From: a virus
IMG/VR virus record: IMGVR_UViG_3300046516_001816
Coordinates: 124,001 to 188,000 of that record
Direction: 5' to 3' (one strand)
DNA length: 64,000 bases
The notes below the pieces were generated by a model. The model made no database searches and was not told where the DNA came from. It was given only the letters and a program-made list of their open reading frames with translations. Position numbers and translations under genes: made by a program. Shown one piece after another: positions 1 through 7,321 of this stretch (positions within the stretch are counted from its first letter, which is position 1; the number at the start of each line of letters is the position of its first letter).

Positions 1-669
1 GGCTACTATTTGCAAGGCAATCAGTGGCATGTCTATCCGGCGTTGGACACCACGCGCTTTAACCAAAGCGAGACCACCCTTACGCTCATTAATCTCCCGC
101 AGAACAAGTTCTCAAATGTTGAGAGGACTTATCGCGTCTCAGGTGGAAACCTGGTGGTGATGGCGACTGGTAATGTGAAGTTCCGCGACCCGAGCAATCA
201 GCATCAGCTGAACGCCGGTAACGGGATTCGCTTTTCCGATGCCAGTAAGTTCATGGGCGGGTTTGTCGATGTGCTGAAAAATAAAGCACTCGCCTCACGG
301 GGTGGCAATAACAATGAGTTCGTGGGCTTTCAGCGACCCAATGGCAATAACAATGTGTCGCGCTCCACGAACCCTATTACGTCCAATTCCCTGGAAGAGT
401 ATTCCAAGGTTGCGCGGGCGATGGGCTCGGTGATTCAATTGGAGTGGCAGCATTCCAATCCCGATCTGATTACGCCCGGCTTGCCGACCGAGATTCTGTA
501 TATGGATCACGACACGATTCAGCAGCTCTCGGGTGTCGTGGTGGGCGTCCATCATTACACACATCTCATGGGGCAGGGCTTCTCGGCCATGCGGTATGGC
601 ACCGTCAGTACCATCGCTGTGTTTATCCAGCCTGCCGATCAATCCGGTTCTACCAATAGCACACCTTAA
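1..669 (+). CDS. Partial virion/tail structural-type protein (5' end outside window)
   Basis: The reading frame is open from base 1, so the true start lies upstream. At least 222 residues are visible. A TTG at base 10 is in frame but has no reason to be the start. The visible part is rich in Asn, Gly and Gln. It ends in a beta-rich segment with the phrases YMDHDTIQQLSG and GVVVGVHHYTHLMGQGF, reminiscent of baseplate or tail proteins. It ends 11 bases before the next gene, which begins a series of structural-looking paralogues. No catalytic motif was recognised. The virion role is inferred from context and composition only. Confidence 0.6.
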   Translation, partial: GYYLQGNQWHVYPALDTTRFNQSETTLTLINLPQNKFSNVERTYRVSGGNLVVMATGNVKFRDPSNQHQLNAGNGIRFSDASKFMGGFVDVLKNKALASRGGNNNEFVGFQRPNGNNNVSRSTNPITSNSLEEYSKVARAMGSVIQLEWQHSNPDLITPGLPTEILYMDHDTIQQLSGVVVGVHHYTHLMGQGFSAMRYGTVSTIAVFIQPADQSGSTNSTP

Positions 670-680
670 GTGGAGTCAAT

Positions 681-1244
681 ATGTCTCTCGATTTGACCAA
701 GAGCGCAGCAGAGATTTTGCTGCAACAGATCAACGCTGATCTCGGCACCAGCTTCACGGCCGACCAAGTCACGTTCGGCCCCGTGATGAAGAATATGGAC
801 GCGGACTCCGGCACGTTCGAAGCCGCCGTGCAAATCACGGGTGTGCCGGGCGTGGGTCCGAATGGTACCGTCGTCTACAAGTACAACCGTATCGATCTGT
901 CGTCGATCTTCAACGGCGCCAACAGTTCCTACAGCGTGGACGGCGGCATCACCTACGCGCAGCTGCTCGCGAATATCAACGCTGCGATCGGCACGAACAT
1001 GTCGCTCTCGACGTTGCCGGATAACGACACGAACCAGCTTTACGTGCAAGGCGACGTTACGCCCACGCGCAAGATGCCGTTCCCGGCTCCGGGCAAGACG
1101 AGCGTGCAGTTCATTCTGACCGCCGATCCGAACTCGCTGATCTATAAGGGTGAAGCGATGCTCACCGCAGTGACCGCCAAGCAAAGCCTCGCGTCGTATT
1201 TCACAGCACCGTCGACGGGTCTGGCCTACACGGCGCCGGCCTAA
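681..1244 (+). CDS. Paralogue 1 of a four-member phage protein family
   Basis: 187 residues, ATG preceded by GGAG. The N-terminus (MSLDLTKSAAEILLQQIN) is an amphipathic helix shared in pattern with the genes at 1255, 2167 and 3130. Next comes a beta-rich part with VVYKYNRIDLSS, which matches EYFKYNRIDIAT in the next gene, and a second helix (YAQLLANINAAIG). The C-terminal third is beta-rich with Thr and Pro. There are no enzyme motifs, signal peptide or membrane segment. It is probably a virion component made in high copy, but I do not recognise the family with certainty. Confidence 0.75.
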   Translation: MSLDLTKSAAEILLQQINADLGTSFTADQVTFGPVMKNMDADSGTFEAAVQITGVPGVGPNGTVVYKYNRIDLSSIFNGANSSYSVDGGITYAQLLANINAAIGTNMSLSTLPDNDTNQLYVQGDVTPTRKMPFPAPGKTSVQFILTADPNSLIYKGEAMLTAVTAKQSLASYFTAPSTGLAYTAPA

Positions 1245-1254
1245 GGAGTAAGCA

Positions 1255-1701
1255 ATGTCGCTCGCCCTAGACTTTACTCAGCCTGCGGCGAGCGTGCTGC
1301 TCGCCCAGATCAATTACGATAACGCCACGCAGATCACCCCGGACCAGTACCGGATTGATGAAGTCGCGGCGCTCTCGGATGGCTCGGGCTATAACACGAT
1401 TGTCTTTGTGTCCGGCACCCAGGGTGCGCAGTTCGAAGGCCAGGAGTACTTCAAGTACAACCGCATTGATATTGCGACGGTGCCGGGTGCGCGGACCAAG
1501 GTCTTCAATCGAGGTGCCGCGGTGCTGCTCTCGGACCTGTTGCCGCAGATTAATGCCGCGTGGTCCCTGAACCTCACCAAAGCGGACATCGTCAATGGCG
1601 TGTTGCCCGCCAGCCTCGATGGCAATCCCGTGGCGTTCTATATGCAGATGGCGCCCGGTGCAGTGTTGTGGAATAACCAAGTCGAAATCGGGATCCAGTA
1701 A
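1255..1701 (+). CDS. Paralogue 2 of the four-member phage protein family
   Basis: 148 residues, ATG with AAGGAG a few bases upstream, 10 bases after paralogue 1. The start (MSLALDFTQPAASVLLAQIN) and the central FKYNRIDIA segment align with paralogue 1. A helix LLPQINAAWSLNL corresponds to LLANINAAIGTNM there. It lacks the longer C-terminal part of paralogue 1. Its stop codon overlaps the ATG of the tiny Cys-rich gene at 1701, so the two are probably translationally coupled. A virion role is inferred from the family's co-location with the partial structural gene. Confidence 0.75.
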   Translation: MSLALDFTQPAASVLLAQINYDNATQITPDQYRIDEVAALSDGSGYNTIVFVSGTQGAQFEGQEYFKYNRIDIATVPGARTKVFNRGAAVLLSDLLPQINAAWSLNLTKADIVNGVLPASLDGNPVAFYMQMAPGAVLWNNQVEIGIQ

Positions 1702-1838
1702 TGGAAGCAGAAGACGTTGAGGAGACAGCCCCACTTAAAAAGCATTGGACGGACGGATTGATCCGCTGCTGGTGGTGCATGCATTGGAAAGAAAAAGACG
1801 CGGTGTGTTGCGACCCTAGAGAGAAAGCGAACTTATAA
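1701..1838 (+). CDS. Tiny Cys/Trp-rich protein, putative zinc-binding
   Basis: A 45-residue frame beginning in the TAATG that ends paralogue 2 and ending in the TAATG that starts the next gene. One-base overlaps on both sides are the main reason to call it real. It has an acidic N-terminus, then RCWWCMHW and later VCCD. Two Cys pairs about 15 residues apart suggest a zinc knuckle. Trp content is very high. No function can be assigned. It may belong with the next gene, which also has paired cysteines. Confidence 0.6.
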   Translation: MEAEDVEETAPLKKHWTDGLIRCWWCMHWKEKDAVCCDPREKANL

Positions 1839-2065
1839 TGAAAGCAAACGAAACCAGCATCAAGTTTAAATATGCCCTGTCCGCCGCCCTCGCCAATCCG
1901 GGTCATGACTATCCGGAAGACTTCGAACACGAGAACGGCATGTACATGAGCGTCTGTATTCGGACCGATTGTCGCCAGAAGTTTACCGGGGGCAAGTATC
2001 GCTTTATCTGTAATAAATGTAGTAGCAGCACCCCGAGTCAGCCGGTGAGTCAAGGGCTCCGGTAG
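1838..2065 (+). CDS. Small Cys-pair protein, putative zinc-binding
   Basis: 75 residues, ATG overlapping the previous stop. The N-terminal half is helical and acidic. The C-terminal half has CIRTDC and FICNKC, giving C-x4-C and C-x2-C spaced like a small treble clef or zinc ribbon. It ends in a short Ser/Pro/Gln tail. With the gene before it, it forms a pair of short Cys-rich proteins lodged between structural paralogues. The role is unknown. Zinc binding is inferred only from cysteine spacing. Confidence 0.65.
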   Translation: MKANETSIKFKYALSAALANPGHDYPEDFEHENGMYMSVCIRTDCRQKFTGGKYRFICNKCSSSTPSQPVSQGLR

Positions 2066-2082
2066 CAAAAAAATACCCGAGC

Positions 2083-2100
2083 AGTATCCTATGAGAAGGA
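2083..2100 (+). promoter_or_regulatory. Candidate TATG-type promoter upstream of paralogue 3
   Basis: The 101-base gap between 2065 and 2167 holds an A-run followed by GTATCCTATGAGAAGG. The CTATGAG core matches the 3' part of the repeated element at 3639. The rest of the gap is pyrimidine-rich leader. A 24-codon frame from 2091 was judged not to be a gene. Confidence 0.3.
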
Positions 2101-2166
2101 CTCAGCATTGGTCCCGCTGCCCTTTTCATTCCCCGAAAAAGACCCCCTCTTTCTTCAAGGCTTAAC

Positions 2167-3048
2167 ATGCAGATCAATGCTTCCCTGAGCGCCATCGGTA
2201 ATCTGTTGGCTCTCATTCAGGAATCGAACCCGAAGTTCGGCTCCGTCACGGAAGACCAGTTGTCTGTGGTCTCCGTTGCTGCACAAGCTGCCGACGCACA
2301 AGGCCGCAATGCAGTCGCAACGGTGTCGCTCGCCGGCTATCAAGACACGGCTGCTTTCCAGTACACGCGTCTGAGCCTCACGGACAACGTCGTGAACCCG
2401 TCGCTGTCGCTGTCGGTCGATCCGGCTACGATGAAGGCCGCTGACGTTCACGCTGCGGTGATCGGTGCACTCGCACTGCTCGACAGCGAAGTGAAAATCA
2501 GCTCCGACGCGTTCGCTGAAGACGGCTCGCTCGTCGCGCCGGCTGAAGGTCAATCGGCATCGGTCACGATCGCTGCCAACGCGAACTCGGTACTCTACGC
2601 CGACGGCGCAACCGTTGCCGTGTCGCTCGTGTTCCCGGCTCCGGCTGCACCGGTCGTTCCCTCGGTAGGCACGCTCGTGGACAACGCAGCACTGAACGGC
2701 TTCAACCCGGCGCAAGCTCCGGCTGAACAACCGGCTGCTCCGACGGACACCCCGGCAGCGCCCGCTGCTGACGGTCAAGCCCCGGCTGAGCAACCCGCCG
2801 ACCAACCGGCCGCTGACACGACCGTGACGTCGACGACCACCACGACGATTCCGGCTGACGGCACGCAACCGACGACCGAAACGGAAACGACGGTCGCCAC
2901 GGGTGACCAGCCGGCTCAGCCGGCAGCAGACGCTCCGGCAGCTGACACCCAACCGGCTTCGACGGAACCGGTTGCTGAAACGCCGGCTGCAACGGACGGC
3001 CAACCGGCTGCTCCGGCTGCTGACGAAACGCAAACGCCGGCTGCTTAA
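2167..3048 (+). CDS. Paralogue 3 with a long Pro/Ala/Thr-rich tail
   Basis: 293 residues. Residues 1 to about 165 form the family domain: N-terminal helix MQINASLSAIGNLLALIQ, a central FQYTRLSLTD matching the YNRID segment of paralogues 1 and 2, and a second helix. From about residue 180 to the end it is a low-complexity tail of APAEQPAA/PADTP-type units with a Thr-rich block. There are no hydrophobic segments. Such tails are usually extended and surface-exposed, so this member may carry a flexible decoration or linker. It is followed directly by a terminator and stands as its own unit after a 101-base leader. Confidence 0.75.
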   Translation: MQINASLSAIGNLLALIQESNPKFGSVTEDQLSVVSVAAQAADAQGRNAVATVSLAGYQDTAAFQYTRLSLTDNVVNPSLSLSVDPATMKAADVHAAVIGALALLDSEVKISSDAFAEDGSLVAPAEGQSASVTIAANANSVLYADGATVAVSLVFPAPAAPVVPSVGTLVDNAALNGFNPAQAPAEQPAAPTDTPAAPAADGQAPAEQPADQPAADTTVTSTTTTTIPADGTQPTTETETTVATGDQPAQPAADAPAADTQPASTEPVAETPAATDGQPAAPAADETQTPAA

Positions 3049-3069
3049 GCAGGCTAAGCTGTAAACGAA

Positions 3070-3109
3070 GAGAGATCAGGGTGCAAACTCTGGTCTCTCT
3101 TTTATGCCG
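3070..3109 (+). terminator. Intrinsic terminator running into TTTATGCCG
   Basis: The 10-base stem GAGAGATCAG / CTGGTCTCTC (one G-T pair) with a 10-base loop is followed by TTTTATGCCG. This is the first of ten sites where a hairpin runs directly into TTTATGCC. Confidence 0.8.
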
Positions 3110-3129
3110 TTCACTTTTCGAGAAAACTA

Positions 3130-3630
3130 ATGCATATCGATCCGACTTTGTCCGCTGCTGAAAATGTGATTGAACTGGTCACGAATCCGGCCCTAGGCTT
3201 GCCCGTTAACCCCGAGTATTTGGCAGTGGGCAAACCTATGCCGTATGATCCGGCCGCTACCGTTGCAATCAGTTCGGTCTATGGCAAAGGCTTGAATGTC
3301 GACGGCCTCAGCAGCAATACTGCCGTGGTGGTGTTTGAACGACCTTCGTTGGAAGACGTGACGGATGATGGCGTCAGCCAGTTAATCATTTATCGACGCG
3401 TGACACTGGCCCAAGCTATCTCACCCAAGGCCCCCAATGTCACCATGGCCCAGGATCTGAATGCTTCCGAGATTATGGCAGCCATTGCCAGTCAACTGGG
3501 TTTGATTTCCGAAGAGCTCTATTTCAATAGTCCCTCCCATGGGAATCCCGCCACTATCCAGATTGCCACCCTGGGCACGTCATTGGCGTACCTGATGAGC
3601 TTGCTCACGGTGAACGTTACGTACTCGTAA
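3130..3630 (+). CDS. Paralogue 4 of the four-member phage protein family
   Basis: 166 residues, ATG at 3130 shortly after a terminator. The start MHIDPTLSAAENVIELV has the same amphipathic helix pattern as the other three. A central YRRVTLAQAI sits where the others have YNRID, and the helix NASEIMAAIASQLG matches their second helix. It is the most divergent member. It is followed by a promoter-like element (3639-3678) rather than another gene of the operon. Function unknown, probably virion-related by analogy with its neighbours. Confidence 0.7.
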   Translation: MHIDPTLSAAENVIELVTNPALGLPVNPEYLAVGKPMPYDPAATVAISSVYGKGLNVDGLSSNTAVVVFERPSLEDVTDDGVSQLIIYRRVTLAQAISPKAPNVTMAQDLNASEIMAAIASQLGLISEELYFNSPSHGNPATIQIATLGTSLAYLMSLLTVNVTYS

Positions 3631-3638
3631 AAAACACG

Positions 3639-3678
3639 ATTCAAAGCGAAAATGGGCATATATCACGACTATGAGCAT
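3639..3678 (+). promoter_or_regulatory. Repeated promoter-like element, copy A
   Basis: ATTCAAAGCGA followed by an A-rich stretch, then CATATATCAC and CTATGAG. The same order and spacing recur at 5197-5236, with about 28 of 36 positions identical. Both copies lie in noncoding gaps upstream of new transcription units. Promoter function is inferred. Confidence 0.5.
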
Positions 3679-3725
3679 CCAGGTAAATTCACCTGTGCTT
3701 TTCTCATTAACGTAATGGAGTGATC

Positions 3726-3965
3726 ATGAGCGCTTTGAAAATTGCAGCAGGCGTCGCCGCTGGCGTCGTGGTAGGAGCAGGGGTGGTGGTCGCAGCCAAG
3801 AAGGGCCTCGAGTGGAACGAGCGTCGCAAGTTCGCCAAGCTCACGAGTGGCAATCCGCAAGCCGGCAACATCTTTTCGTTCATCGGCTCGAACGCGAAGA
3901 ACATGAACACCGCGCTCGGTCATGCACCGGTCGAGCAACCGCAGCAAAAGCAAGCCGCGCAGTAA
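3726..3965 (+). CDS. Small single-span membrane protein
   Basis: 79 residues. ATG 3726 was chosen over the in-frame GTG at 3720 because GGAG at 3717-3720 is correctly placed for it. Residues 4-26 form a Gly/Ala/Val-rich hydrophobic segment followed by KK, so it is probably a one-pass inner-membrane or virion-associated protein with a cytoplasmic basic stretch (ERRKFAK). The C-terminus is Gln/Ala-rich. It has its own promoter-like element upstream. Family not recognised. Confidence 0.7.
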   Translation: MSALKIAAGVAAGVVVGAGVVVAAKKGLEWNERRKFAKLTSGNPQAGNIFSFIGSNAKNMNTALGHAPVEQPQQKQAAQ

Positions 3966-4032
3966 CCTCGTCGTCCCTCGTAGTCTAAACAACGCGTACA
4001 ACAAACTTAAACCAAGATAAGGAACCAACATC

Positions 4033-4755
4033 ATGTCGATCGTCAACCGTCTGCTGGGCCGTGCCAAGAAGTTCGAACGTAACTCGCTCAACGAGATCGT
4101 CGTCCTGGTGCACAAGGACGTACGTCATCACGCCCCCCATGGCTTTATCAACGTCACGCACCACGCTCAACGTATCAAGAACGCCCCGGTCGCGTTCGTG
4201 TTCCCGGATCTGCCGGCCGCGCCCGCGCTTACGCTGCGCCTGATGACGGATCTGTACGAAGCGCTGCACGCGCAGGGCTACATCCCGCATGAGCTCGTGT
4301 CCTATGGCACGATGCAGCCGATGTTCATCGCCGAGCACGCCTCCGATGACGCGTTCGTCATGGCTACGCCCGGTTTCGATCCCGTCGAATTCGCGCGTGC
4401 TCAGACGAATGCCGATCCTGCCGCGATTCCGCGTTCGCTGCTCAAGCAACATCCGGATCGTCGCCACGGCATGCATGTGGTCCAACCGGGTGAAGCCAGC
4501 TATGGCGAGCTGCTTGACGCGGTGCTCGTCAGCTTCAAGGCCCGCTGCGCGCGCTTCGATGAAGAAACGCGTGAAGTCGCAGCGATCCGTTTCGACCAGA
4601 TCATCAGTAACGGTGTGAACCGTAACGATAGCGTCGACGAAATCAAGGACCGCCTGGAAACGGCGCTGCAACAAATGCATGAAGACAACGCCGCGCGGCG
4701 TGAGCGTCAACAGCTCGCCGCTGGTCGCGTCGCAGGCGCCGTCACCAACGTCTAA
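4033..4755 (+). CDS. Hypothetical soluble protein
   Basis: 240 residues, ATG with AAGGA 13 bases upstream. It is predicted soluble, with an N-terminal basic segment, a His-rich region (DVRHHAPHGF, THHAQR), a long alpha/beta middle and a charged helical C-terminus (about residues 195-230) rich in Glu/Arg/Gln that could form a coiled coil. It is followed by a strong terminator, so it closes the unit begun at 3726. I do not recognise the family. Confidence 0.75.
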   Translation: MSIVNRLLGRAKKFERNSLNEIVVLVHKDVRHHAPHGFINVTHHAQRIKNAPVAFVFPDLPAAPALTLRLMTDLYEALHAQGYIPHELVSYGTMQPMFIAEHASDDAFVMATPGFDPVEFARAQTNADPAAIPRSLLKQHPDRRHGMHVVQPGEASYGELLDAVLVSFKARCARFDEETREVAAIRFDQIISNGVNRNDSVDEIKDRLETALQQMHEDNAARRERQQLAAGRVAGAVTNV

Positions 4756-4770
4756 GCTGACGGCATAGGC

Positions 4771-4795
4771 GGGGAGCCTCAGTGCTCCCCTTTAT
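4771..4795 (+). terminator. Intrinsic terminator
   Basis: Stem GGGGAGC / GCTCCCC with a six-base loop, followed by TTTATTTA. It lacks the ATGCCG continuation seen at other sites. Confidence 0.8.
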
Positions 4796-4825
4796 TTATA
4801 ATTACATTAAACCAAGGAAACAATC

Positions 4826-5092
4826 ATGTTGCAAGAATTCGCAGATACGACCGTGCGTATTGGGGTCAACCCCATGATGGATCCCAAGCAATCACACGGC
4901 ATGGCCAACTATCGCCGCACCGATGGTAAGACGGGGACGGTGCATTTTCTCGTGGACCATCCCCGCCGTCTGAAGCATCCCACGGATGACGCCATCAACG
5001 ACGTCATCAAACAACTTCATCTGCTGGGCTACCCGGCAGTGTCGGTCACCGTCAAGACTGGGAAAATCAGCAAGGTGTTCCGTCCGCAGTAA
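4826..5092 (+). CDS. Small hypothetical protein
   Basis: 88 residues, ATG with AAGGAA upstream. It is basic and probably a compact alpha/beta fold (TGTVHFLVDHPRRL, then a helix DAINDVIKQLHLLGY, then strands VSVTVKTGKISKVF). It forms a single-gene unit flanked by terminators on both sides. Function unknown. Confidence 0.7.
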   Translation: MLQEFADTTVRIGVNPMMDPKQSHGMANYRRTDGKTGTVHFLVDHPRRLKHPTDDAINDVIKQLHLLGYPAVSVTVKTGKISKVFRPQ

Positions 5093-5103
5093 ACGCGTTC
5101 CTT

Positions 5104-5169
5104 AATCACTGACATGGGGTCGGTGATTTTTAAGAGGCCCACTTACCGATGGGTGAGCCTCTTTTTTTT
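5104..5169 (+). terminator. Tandem intrinsic terminators
   Basis: There are two hairpins in a row. The first has arms 5104-5113 / 5119-5128 followed by five T. The second has arms 5133-5142 / 5153-5162 with one mismatch, followed by eight T. This is the strongest transcription barrier in the left part of the window. Confidence 0.85.
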
Positions 5170-5196
5170 GTTGGAAAGCATCGATACAAGGAAAAT

Positions 5197-5236
5197 ATTC
5201 AAAGCGAGAATAATCACATATCACTACAATGTGAGT
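5197..5236 (+). promoter_or_regulatory. Repeated promoter-like element, copy B
   Basis: ATTCAAAGCGAGAAT followed by CACATATCAC and an AATGTG core, aligned base for base with copy A at 3639. It lies just after a double terminator and 92 bases before the next start codon, as expected for a promoter with a leader. Confidence 0.5.
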
Positions 5237-5327
5237 CTTGTGTTACTCAAATTTTAAGTCTCTTCTTTTGTTCTTTTTTACAGCGGCTTTTAATGCTGTG
5301 CATCCCCACTATCTTCAAGGAGCCACC

Positions 5328-5702
5328 ATGTCTGACGCAACGCACAACCCCGATGCTGCGCAGGCTGCTCAAGCTGCCATCCAACAACAACTCAAGCGTG
5401 ATGAACTGATGGCGAAGTTTGGCGTGCAAGCGCCGATCGCTTTCATGCGTCAGCTCGGCAACGCCCAGGTCCATACCGGTCAGCGTCCGTCGCCGCAAAC
5501 GCACATGCTGTCGTGGAAAGAAACCGGCAGCAACCACAAAGAAAAGAAGCTGTATGACGAACAGGTCGTGAGCGTGTTGCTCGACTATATCTTCATGCTC
5601 GAAGAACAACTCGCGATCGAGGCGGTGCAGTTCCGTCAGGATTCGATCTCGACGTTGATTGACAACCATCACCTGGACGGCTTTACGCCGGCACAACCGT
5701 GA
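5328..5702 (+). CDS. Hypothetical helical protein
   Basis: 124 residues. ATG 5328 was chosen because AAGGAG stands seven bases before it. The frame stays open upstream to 5238, but that stretch is T-rich leader. The protein is mainly helical with an Ala/Gln-rich N-terminus and a middle SWKETGSNHKEKK. The C-terminal helix VVSVLLDYIFMLEEQL looks like an oligomerisation surface. Its stop overlaps the start of the membrane protein at 5699, so the two are coupled. Function unknown. Confidence 0.75.
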   Translation: MSDATHNPDAAQAAQAAIQQQLKRDELMAKFGVQAPIAFMRQLGNAQVHTGQRPSPQTHMLSWKETGSNHKEKKLYDEQVVSVLLDYIFMLEEQLAIEAVQFRQDSISTLIDNHHLDGFTPAQP

Positions 5703-5881
5703 TTCATGCCCTGCACTTTGGTGGCTACTGGATCGGCATTGGCCTGATTAGTGCAGGCATGCTGGTGGTCAGCGGTGCCGAGATGTACCATTGGCGACGC
5801 CATCACAAGCGTCGTCGTCCCCTCTCCCTGGGTGAGCTCATCCAGACCAATGCGCTGAACGGTTTCGAGAAGCGTCAATAA
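5699..5881 (+). CDS. Small single-span membrane protein
   Basis: 60 residues from a GTG that overlaps the previous TGA (GTGA). Residues about 5-27 form a hydrophobic Gly-rich segment (GGYWIGIGLISAGMLVV), followed by the basic stretch HWRRHHKRRR, which predicts N-out/C-in topology. The start is supported by overlap only, as no strong ribosome site is seen. Role unknown. Phage proteins of this type often act at the host inner membrane. Confidence 0.6.
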   Translation: MIHALHFGGYWIGIGLISAGMLVVSGAEMYHWRRHHKRRRPLSLGELIQTNALNGFEKRQ

Positions 5882-5905
5882 AACCTCTTTATAGAGAAAA
5901 CGAAC

Positions 5906-6850
5906 GTGAATAAAGATCACCCGAATTACATCAAGTACCCTTCGTTCATTCTTGGCGTCAATGCCGAAGTGATCAAGAAGATCCTCACGCCCAATGTGCT
6001 CGACGGGCAAAACACCTGGTATCTGAACGACGCCGGCGCGGACCATCTGTGGGAGCTCTCGGACGACAAGCCCAACAGCCCCCGCATCAACGGGCATCTC
6101 GTGATCCGTCGCCGCCAGGAACTGGAGAAGGATTCCTCGGTGCTGCAACTGCTGCCGTACACCATGATCGGCTGGGTGGACGAGCAAACCGGGGCGGTGA
6201 GCGTTTCGACGTATTACCGCAAGAAGGGCACGGGTGAAAACCGCATGGCGCAAGCCACGCACGGCAAGGACGCGGACGTGATGTCCTTCGGCTGGGGCGG
6301 GCATGTCGAGATGATCGACATCGCGTGGAAAGAAGACGGTGACCTCGATCTCGACCAGACGATCTTCAACAACATCGTTCGCGAGAAGGCCGAGGAATGT
6401 ATCTTCACCGATACGCGCACCAACAGCGAAGTCTCGATTCACGCGCTGCTCGATGATCACCCCCTGCGCCCGCAAGGCTATATCTACGACACGCGCAACG
6501 AAGTCGGCCAGCATCACTTGGCCATCGTCAACCTGCTCGTGTTGCCGGCGTATATCACCGTCACCAAGCGTGAAGCTGAACTCATGCAAGGCCCGGTGAT
6601 GACGCTCGAGGAACTGAACGCCAACATCGCGTCGTTCGAGCCGTGGTCGGAAATCATCGTGCGCTCGCATTACGTGAATGCCGCCGCGTTCCAGGAATCG
6701 GTGACAGCGCTCGCCGAGCAGCACAAGGAAGTCGACTACCACAAGCTCGCCCGTGCGGCGGGTCAAGCGGAGTCGCCGGCCGATACGCCGTCGAACGTCG
6801 TGCGCGAAGCGGTGCTGGATGCCGCCATCGTCAAAGAAACGGCCCAGTGA
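5906..6850 (+). CDS. Nudix-like hydrolase
   Basis: 314 residues, GTG start (5906) after GAGAAAACG. The middle resembles large phage and bacterial Nudix-type proteins. LPYTMIGWV is the first strand, then YYRKKGTGENR, FGWGGHVE and a degenerate Nudix box ending NIVREKAEECIF (REKAEE in place of REUxEE). Downstream, VGQHHLAIVNLLVLP and a C-terminal EPWSEIIV also fit the family. The substrate cannot be predicted. Nucleotide or RNA-cap pyrophosphates are usual. The Gly-x5-Glu spacing of the canonical box is not exact, so activity is uncertain. The last 40 residues are a charged tail. Confidence 0.6.
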   Translation: MNKDHPNYIKYPSFILGVNAEVIKKILTPNVLDGQNTWYLNDAGADHLWELSDDKPNSPRINGHLVIRRRQELEKDSSVLQLLPYTMIGWVDEQTGAVSVSTYYRKKGTGENRMAQATHGKDADVMSFGWGGHVEMIDIAWKEDGDLDLDQTIFNNIVREKAEECIFTDTRTNSEVSIHALLDDHPLRPQGYIYDTRNEVGQHHLAIVNLLVLPAYITVTKREAELMQGPVMTLEELNANIASFEPWSEIIVRSHYVNAAAFQESVTALAEQHKEVDYHKLARAAGQAESPADTPSNVVREAVLDAAIVKETAQ

Positions 6851-6868
6851 TCGGGTTCTGAAAACCAC

Positions 6869-6915
6869 CTCCCTCGGTGGGACGGCAATGCTATGTTTCA
6901 CCGAGGGCCTCCCCT
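6869..6915 (+). promoter_or_regulatory. Intergenic hairpin with embedded GCTATGT
   Basis: CCCTCGGTG and CACCGAGGG form a nine-base perfect stem around a 19-base loop that contains GCTATGT, similar to the TGCTATGT core at 38944. There is no T-run, so it may be a regulatory or promoter-associated structure. If transcription begins here, the ATG at 6888 would not be used by the next gene. Confidence 0.35.
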
Positions 6916-6953
6916 TAGACCAGGGAGCGTATTGTTTAACCGGGGTTTGTATC

Positions 6954-7301
6954 GTGAGCGCGATACCGTTTTCAGAGCAAGACTGTTGCCGTAATTTCCA
7001 GCGTGCTTTATGGATGCTGAGAGAAAAAGAAAAGTTTCAACTGGTGTGTCGCTTCAAGCGTAGTCGAAGTGGTCACCTCATGCTCTACGTCTGGAAGTTT
7101 CCGGCGAGCATGAAACTCACTGCATCCATTGTTGAGGGTGTGGCGAAGCTGTTGAAGCCCGCTCGGATCTTTTCCGAGCTCGACGTGTTCGGTGTGGAAG
7201 AGGCCATCCACGAACCGGAAGACACGTTTGTGGAATGCGAAGTCCAGGACCTGATCCCCAATCATGTGTTCGATGCAGACGCATTTTACGAACGTATCTA
7301 G
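6954..7301 (+). CDS. Hypothetical protein (start uncertain)
   Basis: 115 residues from GTG 6954, which has GGGG 9-12 bases upstream. The frame is also open to ATG 6888, but that codon lies inside the hairpin loop. The protein is compact alpha/beta with a basic N-terminal half (CRFKRSRSGHLMLYVW) and an acidic C-terminus (EPEDTFVECEVQDL). No family recognised. It is followed closely by another unknown gene. Confidence 0.6.
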   Translation: MSAIPFSEQDCCRNFQRALWMLREKEKFQLVCRFKRSRSGHLMLYVWKFPASMKLTASIVEGVAKLLKPARIFSELDVFGVEEAIHEPEDTFVECEVQDLIPNHVFDADAFYERI

Positions 7302-7321
7302 TCTACTACTAATAAACCGCC

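Noticed and set aside
2091-2165. 24-codon frame in the gap before paralogue 3
   Set aside because: It has no ribosome site and a Pro/Ser/Lys composition. Its ATG coincides with a promoter-like TATG core.
5669-6901. 410-codon open frame on the - strand opposite the Nudix-like gene
   Set aside because: It is a shadow frame produced by codon bias. It lacks a start context and any recognisable domain.
6888-6953. Upstream ATG start for the gene at 6954
   Set aside because: The codon lies inside a hairpin loop with a TATG-type core and lacks a ribosome site. GTG 6954 is better placed, though this remains uncertain.
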